DNA of 42,898 nt from an uncultured Oscillospiraceae bacterium. GTDB lineage: Bacteria; Bacillota; Clostridia; Oscillospirales; Oscillospiraceae. The position numbers and the translations under genes were made by a program. The stretch's first letter is position 1. Each line of letters begins with the position of its first letter. The notes under the pieces were generated by a model. That model did no database searches, was not told where the DNA came from, and saw nothing but the letters and a program-made list of their open reading frames with translations. The stretch spans positions 1 through 42,898 of the forward strand of contig CAJUQN010000018.1 in NCBI GenBank assembly GCA_910588625.1, written 5' to 3'. This document shows, in pieces, positions 1-8,514 of the stretch.

Positions 1-51
1 GTGTTGCCAAGGGCTTGTTCAGTTTTTACCACCCACTCATTCTACCGATGA

Positions 52-456
52 GCCTCTTTACTTCGGCTGTTTGCCGCGCTGGAAAGCCCCGATGTCTATA
101 AGGCCACCCATGTTTCGCTGGGGCACAGCCGGGAGCTGATGGCCGTGGAGCAGGCCAAGAAGCTGATCGAAGCACAACACGGGGTCATCCGCCGGACTGA
201 GCTTGCGGAGGCGCTCAACTACTCTTGTGAGCATATCTCCCGCATCATCAAGAGGCACACCGGGTACACCCTCAAAGCGTATTGCCAGAAGGTGCAGCTG
301 GCTGAGGCTGCACGTCTGCTGAGGAACACGGAATTCCCGGTCAGCCAGATCGCAGCATCGCTGGGATACGAGAACAGGACGCAGTTCTACAAAGTATTTC
401 AGCGGGAGTATCATCTCACACCGTTGGAGTACCGCCGGCACGATTCGGAGGACTGA
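52..456 (+). CDS. AraC-family transcriptional regulator, C-terminal part (5' end missing or frameshifted)
   Basis: The open frame from 52 encodes about 134 residues ending in a complete AraC/XylS DNA-binding domain with two helix-turn-helix units: TELAEALNYSCEHISRIIKR, then PVSQIAASLGYENRTQFYKVF followed by the usual L-T-P-x-E-Y-R-R end. Clear coding sense extends upstream of the ATG at 139 (LLRLFAALESPDVY...). An in-frame TGA at 49-51 blocks further extension, yet another frame before it (from base 3) reads VAKGLFSFYHPLILP, which resembles the end of an AraC sensor domain. So either a frameshift lies near position 48 or the gene is decayed. Its stop is 3 bp from the convergent symporter stop. 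AraC proteins in such loci usually control neighbouring sugar genes; the target here is inference. Confidence 0.75.
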   Translation, partial: ASLLRLFAALESPDVYKATHVSLGHSRELMAVEQAKKLIEAQHGVIRRTELAEALNYSCEHISRIIKRHTGYTLKAYCQKVQLAEAARLLRNTEFPVSQIAASLGYENRTQFYKVFQREYHLTPLEYRRHDSED

Positions 457-459
457 GCT

Positions 460-1932
460 TTATCCTGCGTTGCGCTGATCGAGGCATTCGCGGATCTTCC
501 TGCGCTCGTCTTCCTTAATGGGGTATTTACGCAGGATCAGGGCGGATATCACGCCGAGAATTGCGGGGACCAGGCCCATAATGACGATGAACCAGTTGAG
601 CATGGTGGGGATCTGCGACAGCTCGCCCAGGTAATCAGAGGTGACGGGGTCTACGTTGTAGCCGATCGCCATGAGCACAGAGCCGATGATTGCCGCAGAA
701 AGCGCCGCCTGAGCCTTGACGATGAAGCCGCCGGCCACCATGGTCAGGGCGGAGCGATCCTTGCCGGTTTTGTAAATGTTGTAGTCCATGATTTCCATCT
801 CCACCATGGACTGGGGGACAAAGTCGGTTCCCACCCCCACCGCCATGATGAACATGGTGATGAAGAACAGCGCGGGAGTTTTCGCCAGAAGCCCCGTCAT
901 TTGGGCAATGAACAGGATCAGGCCGCCCACCGACTGCATGACCAGCAGGGAGCAGGTCATTTTGATCGGGTTATTCTTAAAGAGCTTCAGGATCGGGCGG
1001 CCAATGACCGCGCCAAACAGCAGCGGGATGAGCATCATCATGGAGGAAATGCCGTTGAGGACACCATACTGCTCCATGTTGGTGACGCCGGTGGCAAGGT
1101 CAGTACAGAAGCCCCATTTGATGTAGTACGCAGGGGTGGCGAAAATGAGGGACCAGATAAAGCCGGCAAAGATGCCCTTTAAATAATAGATCACCATGGG
1201 CTTGTTCTCTTTGAACAGAAGGAAGAAGTCCTTAAATTTTACCGGTTCTGCCTCATTTCCCTGCGCGCTGTGCTTTTCCTTGACCAAGAACCAGCCGATC
1301 AGGGCAATCACCATCGCCGCGCCAACAATAACGGTGATCAGGATGGCAAACGAGTCGTGATAGTTCCCAACCGTTTCGTTCACCGTAACCAGCACGGCCG
1401 TAAAGGCGGAGGTAACAACACCCAGCATCATGGCCCACACCCGGGGGCCGATGACCAGCTTGGAGCGTTCATTGGGGTCATTGGTCATCGTCCGAAACAG
1501 GAGGTTATCCTTGTAGAAAGACGTGCCAACGTCGAACATGAGGTAGAAGAAGATGACCCACACGACAATCAGCACCGGCTTTGTCGCAAAGGCAGACGGG
1601 AGCGAGTAGAGGAGGATGCAGCCAATGCCGGTCAGCAGGATGCTGAGGAGGAAGAAGGGCTTGTATTTTCCGATCTTGGTCCGCTTCCCGCGATCCATCA
1701 CAAATCCCTGAATCGGATCGTCCACCGCATCAAAGATGCGGGCGAACAGGAGCAGCGATGTGGCCAGCGTGGCTCCCATGGCGCCCAGCCCCGCATAGTC
1801 GGTCATATACTGCATGAATAGACTGGACATGAACACGGTGCAAAGCCCATTTACAGTGGACAGCGCGGTGGTGCCGAAACAGTCTCGCAGCGTAACGGCA
1901 TCCGGGTTTTTAACTCTGGTGCGTTTTACCAT
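460..1932 (-). CDS. GPH-family sugar:cation symporter (MFS)
   Basis: 490-residue integral membrane protein with about 12 hydrophobic segments. The glycoside-pentoside-hexuronide:cation symporter signature lies near residues 67-92 (FDAVDDPIQGFVMDRGKR then TKIGKYKP). Family members import sugars or glycosides with Na+ or H+. I chose the ATG at 1932 rather than the in-frame ATG at 1953 because GAGGGAGAG sits 8-9 nt before it, inside the longer ORF. It is monocistronic by layout: 250 bp separate it from the next upstream gene, and that gap holds a well-formed promoter with a palindrome just after the predicted start of transcription. Paralogue of the symporter at 2181-3761. Substrate not determinable from sequence. 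Confidence 0.9.
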   Translation of the reverse strand: MVKRTRVKNPDAVTLRDCFGTTALSTVNGLCTVFMSSLFMQYMTDYAGLGAMGATLATSLLLFARIFDAVDDPIQGFVMDRGKRTKIGKYKPFFLLSILLTGIGCILLYSLPSAFATKPVLIVVWVIFFYLMFDVGTSFYKDNLLFRTMTNDPNERSKLVIGPRVWAMMLGVVTSAFTAVLVTVNETVGNYHDSFAILITVIVGAAMVIALIGWFLVKEKHSAQGNEAEPVKFKDFFLLFKENKPMVIYYLKGIFAGFIWSLIFATPAYYIKWGFCTDLATGVTNMEQYGVLNGISSMMMLIPLLFGAVIGRPILKLFKNNPIKMTCSLLVMQSVGGLILFIAQMTGLLAKTPALFFITMFIMAVGVGTDFVPQSMVEMEIMDYNIYKTGKDRSALTMVAGGFIVKAQAALSAAIIGSVLMAIGYNVDPVTSDYLGELSQIPTMLNWFIVIMGLVPAILGVISALILRKYPIKEDERRKIRECLDQRNAG

Positions 1933-1984
1933 AACAATCTCTCCCTCTGTCATTTTACTTGACGGTCACAATCAATCAGAGCCT

Positions 1985-2000
1985 GGATTTGTACAAATCC
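1985..2000. promoter_or_regulatory. Palindromic operator candidate for the GPH symporter
   Basis: GGATTTGTACAAATCC is a perfect 16-bp palindrome. It lies immediately downstream of the predicted transcription start of the 460-1932 symporter gene (-10 at 2009-2014), the usual position for a repressor operator. The cognate repressor is unknown; the AraC gene at the left edge is a poor candidate, since AraC proteins normally bind direct repeats. Confidence 0.5.
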
Positions 2001-2008
2001 TACAATAA

Positions 2009-2037
2009 ATAATAGGGGATTCGGGTGTGTTCCACAA
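2009..2037 (-). promoter_or_regulatory. Sigma-A type promoter of the GPH symporter gene
   Basis: On the minus strand, TTGTGG (2032-2037) and TATTAT (2009-2014) are separated by exactly 17 bp. Transcription would start near 2002, giving a leader of about 70 nt before the ATG at 1932. The rest of the 1933-2180 gap is AT-rich, with no further gene. Confidence 0.6.
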
Positions 2038-2180
2038 TGACAAAAAGCCACCCTTTTTCAACATACTGTATCATTTTATTTCATGTTTTCAGAGGCGAAT
2101 GATTGAGAAATATTTTGTTACAGCATTGCGCGTAAGCACCTCAAAAAATGTGGAGCTGTTGATTTATCCAAGTGACATCT

Positions 2181-3761
2181 TCATTTTTTGCCCACTGTTT
2201 CGTCTGTGATAGATTCCATGGCCTGCTCCAGGCCCATGCCCTGGGCCACGGCCTCCTTCCGGGCGGCATTCACCGCCTGGATGGTCTTCATCTTCTCGCC
2301 CGTGAGAGCATAACCCTTCATAGCGATAAGGGTGGCAGTCCAGGCCAGCATGGGGATAATGCAGAACATCACGATCACCGCCACCTTGATGCCGCCGGAG
2401 TAGGGCGTGCCATCGTCCGGCAGCTCGTGCAGACCCGCGCAGATCAGGAAAATAAACGCCACCAGCGTCTGGGCCAAGGAGGACACCAGCTTGTCCACCA
2501 GGGAGAACAGGGTGCCCATGATGCCCGGTATGTACTTGCCGGAGCGGTAGGTCTCGTAGTCGGAGCAGTCGGCCACCATGGGGATGGGCATATCGGCGGT
2601 GGCGTAGTATGCCCCGTAGCCGATGCCGAAGAAGGCGATGAACAGGATGGTGTACAGGTTGATGGCGCCGCCTCCGTTGAACGGGAAGGATAGCATAAGG
2701 GCTGGAGTACCGTGGTCGCTAAACAGCATTAGGGCCAGCACGCCCACGTAGCAGACCAGGGCCACGGAGACGTAGCGCACCAGGGAGGCCCGCTGGCCCA
2801 GCTTCTGGGAGGTGCGCATACTGAGCAGGAAGAAGGGCACCGCGCACACGTAGCCCAGCACCATCATGGGCAGGTAGAGGGAGTTGTAGTTGCCCATCAG
2901 GATACCGTACAGCGCCAGCAGGACAGTGGTGTTGGTAGCGATGGCCAGGGCCAGCTTGCATCCTGCGCCGGCCACCATCAGCCGCTGCATGGGTTTGTTG
3001 TTTTTGATGATTTCCACATATTCGGAGAGCTTCACCTTCTCCTGCTTTTCGCCGCCGATACCATAGTACTTGGGGTTATCCTTCTCGGCAATGCCGATGA
3101 TGGCCAGGATGGTGAGGAACACGGAGATGGCGATGCCAATGGGGGTGATGATACGGTACACCATAGGATCGGCGTAGCCGGAGGTGATAACGTTGCCCGC
3201 CGCGTCCTTCACATCGTACATCCCCTTCACCAGCGGGATCATGAATTGCATGACCCCCATGCCCAGCAGGGATCCCACCGTATTGAAGATGGTGAACATG
3301 GGCCGCTGGTTGGGGTCGTTGGTGAGCACCGTCTGGCCGGCGCGGGTGCAGGAGGTCTGGAAGGTGTAGCCGATGACCCAGACGAAATACACTACCACGA
3401 AAGCCACGTAGCGCAGCCACATCATGCTCTCAGGAATGAACGGCAGCAGCACATAAAGCGCGACAACGCTTACCGCCATGACGGCGCTGCCCAGGATCAT
3501 GAAGGGCCGGAATTTGCCGATTTTAGTGCTGGTGCGGTCCATCATAGCACCGATGATGGGGTCGGTAACGGCATCGGCCACCCGCATCACCGTGACCATG
3601 ATGGAGGCAAACATCCCCAGCTTCAAAATGCTGGAGCCGAACTGGGCCACATAGGACAAAATCAGGACAAAATACACATTGGTCGCGCCGTTGTTCAGCG
3701 GGAACAGCATCAACTGATACGGCTTTGCACGGTTCAGTGTGGTATTGGGTTCTTGGCTCAT
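2181..3761 (-). CDS. GPH-family sugar:cation symporter (MFS), second paralogue
   Basis: 526 residues, about 12 membrane segments, with the GPH motif near residues 60-87 (RVADAVTDPIIGAMMDRTS then TKIGKFRPF). The start ATG follows AAGGAGG with ideal spacing. The gene begins 12 nt after the GH3 remnant and is probably last in the minus-strand run containing GH2 and the isomerase. It likely imports the mono- or disaccharide released by the neighbouring hydrolases. The C-terminal 30 residues are charged and cytoplasmic. No clear intrinsic terminator follows in 1933-2180. Confidence 0.9.
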   Translation of the reverse strand: MSQEPNTTLNRAKPYQLMLFPLNNGATNVYFVLILSYVAQFGSSILKLGMFASIMVTVMRVADAVTDPIIGAMMDRTSTKIGKFRPFMILGSAVMAVSVVALYVLLPFIPESMMWLRYVAFVVVYFVWVIGYTFQTSCTRAGQTVLTNDPNQRPMFTIFNTVGSLLGMGVMQFMIPLVKGMYDVKDAAGNVITSGYADPMVYRIITPIGIAISVFLTILAIIGIAEKDNPKYYGIGGEKQEKVKLSEYVEIIKNNKPMQRLMVAGAGCKLALAIATNTTVLLALYGILMGNYNSLYLPMMVLGYVCAVPFFLLSMRTSQKLGQRASLVRYVSVALVCYVGVLALMLFSDHGTPALMLSFPFNGGGAINLYTILFIAFFGIGYGAYYATADMPIPMVADCSDYETYRSGKYIPGIMGTLFSLVDKLVSSLAQTLVAFIFLICAGLHELPDDGTPYSGGIKVAVIVMFCIIPMLAWTATLIAMKGYALTGEKMKTIQAVNAARKEAVAQGMGLEQAMESITDETVGKK

Positions 3762-3773
3762 AACAATTCCTCC

Positions 3774-4220
3774 TTATTTAATGGCGGCCGCCGCCTTGCG
3801 TTTCTTACCCGAGCGGAAGAACCCGCCGACAACGGCTCCCAGCCCCTTGAAAAAGTGGCCGTTGCAGATGGTAAGGATGCCCTCCGCCATTTCCATGGTG
3901 CACATCCCGCCCAGCACTACGCCCACCCCCTGGGAAGCGGCTTCGATACCCAAATATTTGCCGATTTCCTCCCCCAGTGTGGGATCCCAGGAGTTCGCAA
4001 TTGTAGCGGCGGTGGGGAAGCAGGTGGCGGGCAGGGACGGGTTCAGCCCCAGATGATCCCCCTCCCCGGCCTGCTTGCGGATGCCGTGGGGGCCGTCGGA
4101 CAGGGTCATATTGGGCACCCCCAGCCGCTCCACGCTCCGCGTCTGCCAGAAGTCCTTGCCGGACAGGAAATAGCACTTTTCTTCTAAGGACATTTGCCGG
4201 ATCAAGTCCTCATGCTTCAT
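3774..4220 (-). pseudogene. GH3 beta-glucosidase remnant with internal in-frame deletion
   Basis: 148 residues where a GH3 enzyme would have 700 or more. Residues 1-103 are a good GH3 N-terminus (MSLEEKCYFLSGKDFWQTR, LSDGPHGIRKQ, LPATCFPTAA, EAASQGVGVVLG). It stops just before the expected PG-x-NI-x-R segment and joins in frame to about 45 residues (MEMAEGILTICNGHFFKGLG, then a K/R-rich end) that look like the extreme C-terminus of a conventional GH3. The catalytic Asp motif and the whole C-domain are missing, so hydrolase activity is not expected. The ribosome site AGGAGG is intact, 10 nt before the ATG. Domain order is conventional, unlike the four GH3 genes further right. A true deletion and an assembly collapse cannot be told apart here. 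Confidence 0.75.
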
Positions 4221-4237
4221 GGAATCCCAACCTCCTC

Positions 4238-6178
4238 TTACACCCAGTTGGCGCTGTTGGAGCTTTTCCCATGGAGTTTATAGGCTGGATTAGGTGCACT
4301 TACCCGGCGAACAGCGCATAGGTCGGTGCAGTTGCCGGCAACCGCTTTCAACTCCACATCGCCCTCCAGAGGGACTTTGAATTCAAACACCTTGTCTCCG
4401 GCCTTTTCTTCCACAAGCTTGCCATTTGCATACAGCGCCACTCTACCCTGGTTGGAGTAGACCTTGACCTTGATGGTCGATTCGGGCCGATCCACGTACC
4501 GGCTGCCGCAAATGTGGACGAAGGGCTCATCACTCCACCACGCCTTGTAGATGTAGAAGCTGTCCTTTTTGGTTTTGCGGTCAAAGGTGACCAGCCCCTT
4601 GTGGTTCATGCCTGGTTCGCCGCCCTGATCTCGGGCATCGGCGGCAAAGTCAAACATATTCCACACATGGGTGGCCCAGAGGAAGGGCCTGTGTTCGAAA
4701 CAGCGCAGCATATACTCGTGATAGATGCACTGGTATTCCTCTGTGTGGTCTCCCCGATGGGGCTTGGAGGAGTGCAGGTTGGGCATGGCCTCGCAGCCAT
4801 ATTCTGAGTAGCCCAGCGGCCTGTCCGGGTAGCATTTGTGAAAAAAGTCAATCCAGAAATCGTTTAGGAACAATCCAGGCACATACCAGCCCAGGTATAG
4901 GTTCCAACTTACCACGTCGGTGATGTGGGCGGTTTTGTTGAAGGGCCCGCACATGGCATAGCAGGCCAGGGTGGTAAGCCGGGTGGGATCCAGCTGGTGG
5001 TACAGGTCGTTGAGCACCCGGTGGTTGTCCAGCATGTCTGCCTTGTCCTTGGTGGAAATGGTGATCTCATTGGACACGCCCCACACCACAATAGACGGAT
5101 GATTGTAGTTCTGGATCACCAGCTCCTTGGCCTGGCCGATCGTATTGGCGCGGCCGTTGGGCATATGCTCGGAGATATAGGGGATCTCCGCCCACACCAC
5201 CATGCCGTACTGGTCGCACAGGTCGTAAAAATACTGGTCGTGCTGGTAGTGGGCCAGCCGGATGGTGTTGGCCCCCATCTCCCGGATCAGCGCCATATCG
5301 GCCTCATGGTGCTCCTTTGTAATTGCGTTGCCCAGGCCCTTCCAGTCCTGGTGGCGGCTGACGCCGCGGAGGGGGTAGCTGCGCCCGTTGAGGAAAAAGC
5401 CCTCTCTGGGATCTACCCGGAAGTCCCGCACACCAAAACGGGCGCTGACCTGATCTACCGTTTCACCCCCTATGGCAAGGGTTGCCACTACAGTGTAAAG
5501 ATAAGGATCCCTTATCCCATCCCATAAATGCACATTGGGCAAATCCAGCTTGCCGCTGTCCGCATCAATAGCAGAGACCTTTTTCCCGGCGCCATCCAGA
5601 ATGGAGATATGCACCTGGCCGTCTTCGCAGTTCCTCCAGGTTTTTACCTGCACCTCGCCCTTGCTGTAGTTTTCTATGGGCTTGGCCGTGACCATGATGC
5701 CTGACCCACCCAGGCAGTCCAAATCGAAGTGACATTTGTTGACCACGATTAACGAGACATCCCGGTAGATGCCGCCGTAGAAGGTGAAGTCCGCTTTCTG
5801 GGGGTATACCCGGTCGTTGACGCCGTTATCCACGTGGACGGTCAGCACGTTGCTGTCTGAGATTGATTCGGTCACATCCCAGCGGAAGGCGGAATACCCT
5901 CCGTTATGTATCCCAACAAGCGTCCCGTTCAGCTCCACCTTGGCCGATGCGTTTACCCCCTGGAATTCCAGGTATACCCGCTGGCCCGCAGCGATCTCCG
6001 GCTTGGGAAAGGATTTGCAGTAGATGCACGTCCCCCGCCAATAGTCGTTCCCACCGTCCTGGCCATCTATCGCGTTCCAGGTGTGGGGCAGGTTCACACG
6101 CTGTGTCCCGCCGCGTGGCCCGGTGAAGCTCCAGCCCTCATTGATATTGATCCTTGTTCGTAGTTCCATTTGCCTCAC
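4238..6178 (-). CDS. GH2-family glycosidase (beta-galactosidase/beta-glucuronidase-like)
   Basis: 646 residues from the GTG at 6178. An ATG at 6169 (residue 4), preceded by AGGTGA, is an equally good start. The GH2 layout is complete: sugar-binding jelly roll (NLPHTWNAIDGQ to FYGGIYRDV, residues 30-140), immunoglobulin-like linker, then TIM barrel. The acid/base Glu is in VVWGVSNEI (about residue 371) and the nucleophile Glu in GYSEYG (about 459). There is no signal peptide, so the enzyme is cytoplasmic and probably acts on imported glycosides. The length suits short GH2 galactosidases or glucuronidases rather than LacZ. Only a few bases separate it from the upstream isomerase gene, so the two are co-transcribed. 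Confidence 0.9.
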   Translation of the reverse strand: MRQMELRTRININEGWSFTGPRGGTQRVNLPHTWNAIDGQDGGNDYWRGTCIYCKSFPKPEIAAGQRVYLEFQGVNASAKVELNGTLVGIHNGGYSAFRWDVTESISDSNVLTVHVDNGVNDRVYPQKADFTFYGGIYRDVSLIVVNKCHFDLDCLGGSGIMVTAKPIENYSKGEVQVKTWRNCEDGQVHISILDGAGKKVSAIDADSGKLDLPNVHLWDGIRDPYLYTVVATLAIGGETVDQVSARFGVRDFRVDPREGFFLNGRSYPLRGVSRHQDWKGLGNAITKEHHEADMALIREMGANTIRLAHYQHDQYFYDLCDQYGMVVWAEIPYISEHMPNGRANTIGQAKELVIQNYNHPSIVVWGVSNEITISTKDKADMLDNHRVLNDLYHQLDPTRLTTLACYAMCGPFNKTAHITDVVSWNLYLGWYVPGLFLNDFWIDFFHKCYPDRPLGYSEYGCEAMPNLHSSKPHRGDHTEEYQCIYHEYMLRCFEHRPFLWATHVWNMFDFAADARDQGGEPGMNHKGLVTFDRKTKKDSFYIYKAWWSDEPFVHICGSRYVDRPESTIKVKVYSNQGRVALYANGKLVEEKAGDKVFEFKVPLEGDVELKAVAGNCTDLCAVRRVSAPNPAYKLHGKSSNSANWV

Positions 6179-6182
6179 CTAC

Positions 6183-7031
6183 TCAAATGTATTTCTCCAA
6201 AAAGCCGGCACTGCGCTGAAAGCTTTTGACCGGCGATTTTTCCACCCAGTTGCGGTGGCTTTCCAAAATCACAGCGTCCACAGACACAGACTTGGCCTGT
6301 TCCACCAGGGGGAGCAGATCCATGTTCCCATAGCCCAGCTCCATGCTGTCGCTTTTCAGGATGGGGGTCATGGCCGGCCCGGACAGCCGCGTCCCGCGGT
6401 CGTTGATGTGCCACAGCTTCATGCGTCCCCCCAGCCGCTCCATCCAGGACAGGGCGCTGGCGCCCCCTTCCGTGAACCAGTAGCTGTCGAATTCAAAGCC
6501 CACCGCCGCCGGGCTGGTCTCGGACAATAGGAGGTCGTAGGCCCGCTGTTCCCGGTTTACCCACTGCAATTCGCAGTTGTGGTTATGGTAGAGCAGGCTG
6601 ACTCCCTCACGCCCCAGCGCTTCCCCCACCCGGTTCAGCCGGGCGGCCAGTTCCCTGACCGCCTTTTCGTCGCTATAGGGGAAGCGGTACATCCCTGTAA
6701 TCACCGCGTACTTCGCCCCCAGCGCCTTAGCCTCGGCGGCGGCGGCAGGGACGTCCTTTTCCACACTGTCCAAGTCCATATGCAGGCTGACCACCCGGAG
6801 GCCGGATTCCTTTACCAGCCGGGGCCAGTCCAGCCTGCCGCCCCCGCCCACAGGCATGCCGGCGGCTTTGGTGATGAGGCGGACCAAAAGGCCGCTGGGG
6901 TGGATCATAAAGCGGCACAGCTCGATCCCGTCATACCCGGCGTCTTTCATTTTTTGCAGCGTGTCCCGGGCCTGGGCTTCGTTATTCAGCACCGTGCCCA
7001 GCATAAACTGCTGGACTGCTTTGATCGGCAT
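6183..7031 (-). CDS. Sugar phosphate isomerase/epimerase-like TIM-barrel protein
   Basis: 282 residues from the ATG at 7031, which has AGGGGGAG 9 nt upstream. A TTG at 7061 would extend it by ten poor residues and overlap the previous stop. The xylose-isomerase-like barrel (AP endonuclease 2 superfamily) is shown by DAGYDGIELCRF near the start, YHNHNCEL in the middle, VGFEFDSYWF with acidic metal ligands, KLWHINDRG, and ILESHRNW at the end. Relatives isomerise or epimerise sugars or sugar acids (IolE/IolI type). Position between a secreted esterase and the GH2 enzyme suggests processing of a released sugar; the substrate is unknown. Confidence 0.8.
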   Translation of the reverse strand: MPIKAVQQFMLGTVLNNEAQARDTLQKMKDAGYDGIELCRFMIHPSGLLVRLITKAAGMPVGGGGRLDWPRLVKESGLRVVSLHMDLDSVEKDVPAAAAEAKALGAKYAVITGMYRFPYSDEKAVRELAARLNRVGEALGREGVSLLYHNHNCELQWVNREQRAYDLLLSETSPAAVGFEFDSYWFTEGGASALSWMERLGGRMKLWHINDRGTRLSGPAMTPILKSDSMELGYGNMDLLPLVEQAKSVSVDAVILESHRNWVEKSPVKSFQRSAGFLEKYI

Positions 7032-7057
7032 GGATGATGCTCCCCCTTTTCCTATTT

Positions 7058-8098
7058 TCAAATTCCGGACAGGGCCTCTTCAAACTTGGGCAGCCACCAC
7101 TCCCGATAGCCGGCCTTTGTCGGATGGATGCTGTCCGCCATATAGAGCGCCTGTTCTTCCTCGCTGATGTCGTTGAACGCCTGATCCCGATACAGGTCAA
7201 TGATGGTCACGCCCCATTTTTCCGCAAGCTCCTCCAGCGCCTGCACCATCGTTTCATAGTTTTCGTCGCCCATGGGCGGGTTGGTGTAGAAATATACGGG
7301 GCAGTCCCATGTGTCTTTGGCTGTGGCGATGATGTACTCCATTGCCCCGAAGGTGGTGGCGGTGTCAAAGGCTGCCGCGTCACGCACATCCGCCGGCGTC
7401 ACAGCGCCAAAGCCATCAGGGAAGCCCTTGTCGTTTGTGGACAGCTGGCAGATGAACGCGTCCACATGGCCTGCCCTTTCATCAGAGGCCAGATACTGGT
7501 CCAGCCGACTTACATAGCTGCTGTTGGCCCGGTCCGCCAGCGTGGTGCCGGACACGGCCTCCTTGATGCACTGGGCCCCGTGCTTTTTGGCCAGGAAATC
7601 CGCCATAGATTCCTGACCGGAACTGGCCCCTTCTGAGACAGAGGAACCCAGCCAAAAGATGACTTTTCCCGCCAGGGGGCTGTCCGCAATCCCCTGCGTG
7701 CTGGCGACGGAGTACTCCTCCCGGTTCCCCTTTAGCGTGACCTTGATGTTCTGCTGCACGGTTTCCCCTCCATAGACAAACTTGGCAAACAGGGACGTCC
7801 GCGTCAGCGGCTGGTCTACGATGATCCCCTCATAGGCCACGTTTTCCAGTATTGAGCCGTCCTTCATCTTGGCGTTGATGACAACCCCGGCCGGATCGAA
7901 GGTTTCGCCTTCCTCATACTCCAGCTTCTCCGGCGGCTGTGCGATGGAGAGCTTCCACACAGCAGAGGCCTCCGAAGAAACTCCGCCCGACGGATCGCTG
8001 GCAGGATCCCCTTGACGATCAGGGGATCTGTCCGCACAGGCGCCCAGGACAAGGAGAAGCCCAAGCACCGCCGAAATAATAAAGATTTTTTTGTTCAT
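7058..8098 (-). CDS. Secreted lipoprotein with Ig-like and SGNH-hydrolase domains
   Basis: 346 residues. Signal peptide with lipobox LVLGAC (Cys about 21) and a Ser/Gly/Asp-rich linker. Residues 45-130 form a bacterial Ig-like domain (LEYEEGETFDPAGVVINAKM). Residues 135-346 look like an SGNH/GDSL esterase: block I GSSVSEGASSG, an internal QLSTND segment, and the DxxH block ADSIHPTKAGY. Such enzymes usually remove acetyl or other acyl groups from glycans. It is the third gene of the GH3-A / 4TM / lipoprotein block, 13 nt after the 4TM gene, in the place taken by another lipoprotein in the D block. Predicted to be anchored on the outer membrane face next to the GH3 enzymes. Confidence 0.8.
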   Translation of the reverse strand: MNKKIFIISAVLGLLLVLGACADRSPDRQGDPASDPSGGVSSEASAVWKLSIAQPPEKLEYEEGETFDPAGVVINAKMKDGSILENVAYEGIIVDQPLTRTSLFAKFVYGGETVQQNIKVTLKGNREEYSVASTQGIADSPLAGKVIFWLGSSVSEGASSGQESMADFLAKKHGAQCIKEAVSGTTLADRANSSYVSRLDQYLASDERAGHVDAFICQLSTNDKGFPDGFGAVTPADVRDAAAFDTATTFGAMEYIIATAKDTWDCPVYFYTNPPMGDENYETMVQALEELAEKWGVTIIDLYRDQAFNDISEEEQALYMADSIHPTKAGYREWWLPKFEEALSGI

Positions 8099-8111
8099 TT
8101 CAGTTATCCTC

Positions 8112-8513
8112 TTATTTCATGTCCTGCCCATTTGATCCAACAAAGCAGGAAACCACGCCCAATACCGCACACAGGAAAAACACGCCCGCAAAGGCCATGC
8201 CCATAGCGGCATTTCCGCCGATAAAATTGACTTTGTTCCACACATCGGACAAGCTGGGCACCGCGACACGGAGCACTACCCCAAAAGCGGCGGCATAAAA
8301 CGCTGTAGGCACAAAAGCGGCAAATTTCAGCCGGGTGAACACCGTCAGCGCGGCGGAGCCCGCGCCTGCCAACGCCAGGGCAAAGCCAATGAATGTAAAC
8401 GTTTTGTCTGTTCCGTCAAGCACAATATACAGGACAGCGCCCAGCAGGGCTGTGGCCCCCGCAATCAGATTCATATAAAACCCCAAACCCCGGTTTTTAA
8501 ACACATTCTTCAT
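8112..8513 (-). CDS. Small four-helix membrane protein linked to GH3-A
   Basis: 133 residues with four hydrophobic segments (about 12-32, 38-60, 64-85 and 100-127) and short charged loops. The start ATG has AGGAGAG upstream, and the gene begins 1 nt after the GH3-A stop, so translation is probably coupled. I do not recognise a named family. It resembles the 135-residue protein at 18821-19228 in length, segment spacing and motifs (GLYxxLxAGAxALxGAVxYxI near the N-terminus, NxxxGxAFxxVF near the end). That paralogue sits in the same position after GH3-D. A role as membrane partner, anchor or export helper of its GH3 neighbour is inference. Confidence 0.8.
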   Translation of the reverse strand: MKNVFKNRGLGFYMNLIAGATALLGAVLYIVLDGTDKTFTFIGFALALAGAGSAALTVFTRLKFAAFVPTAFYAAAFGVVLRVAVPSLSDVWNKVNFIGGNAAMGMAFAGVFFLCAVLGVVSCFVGSNGQDMK

Positions 8514-8514
8514 C

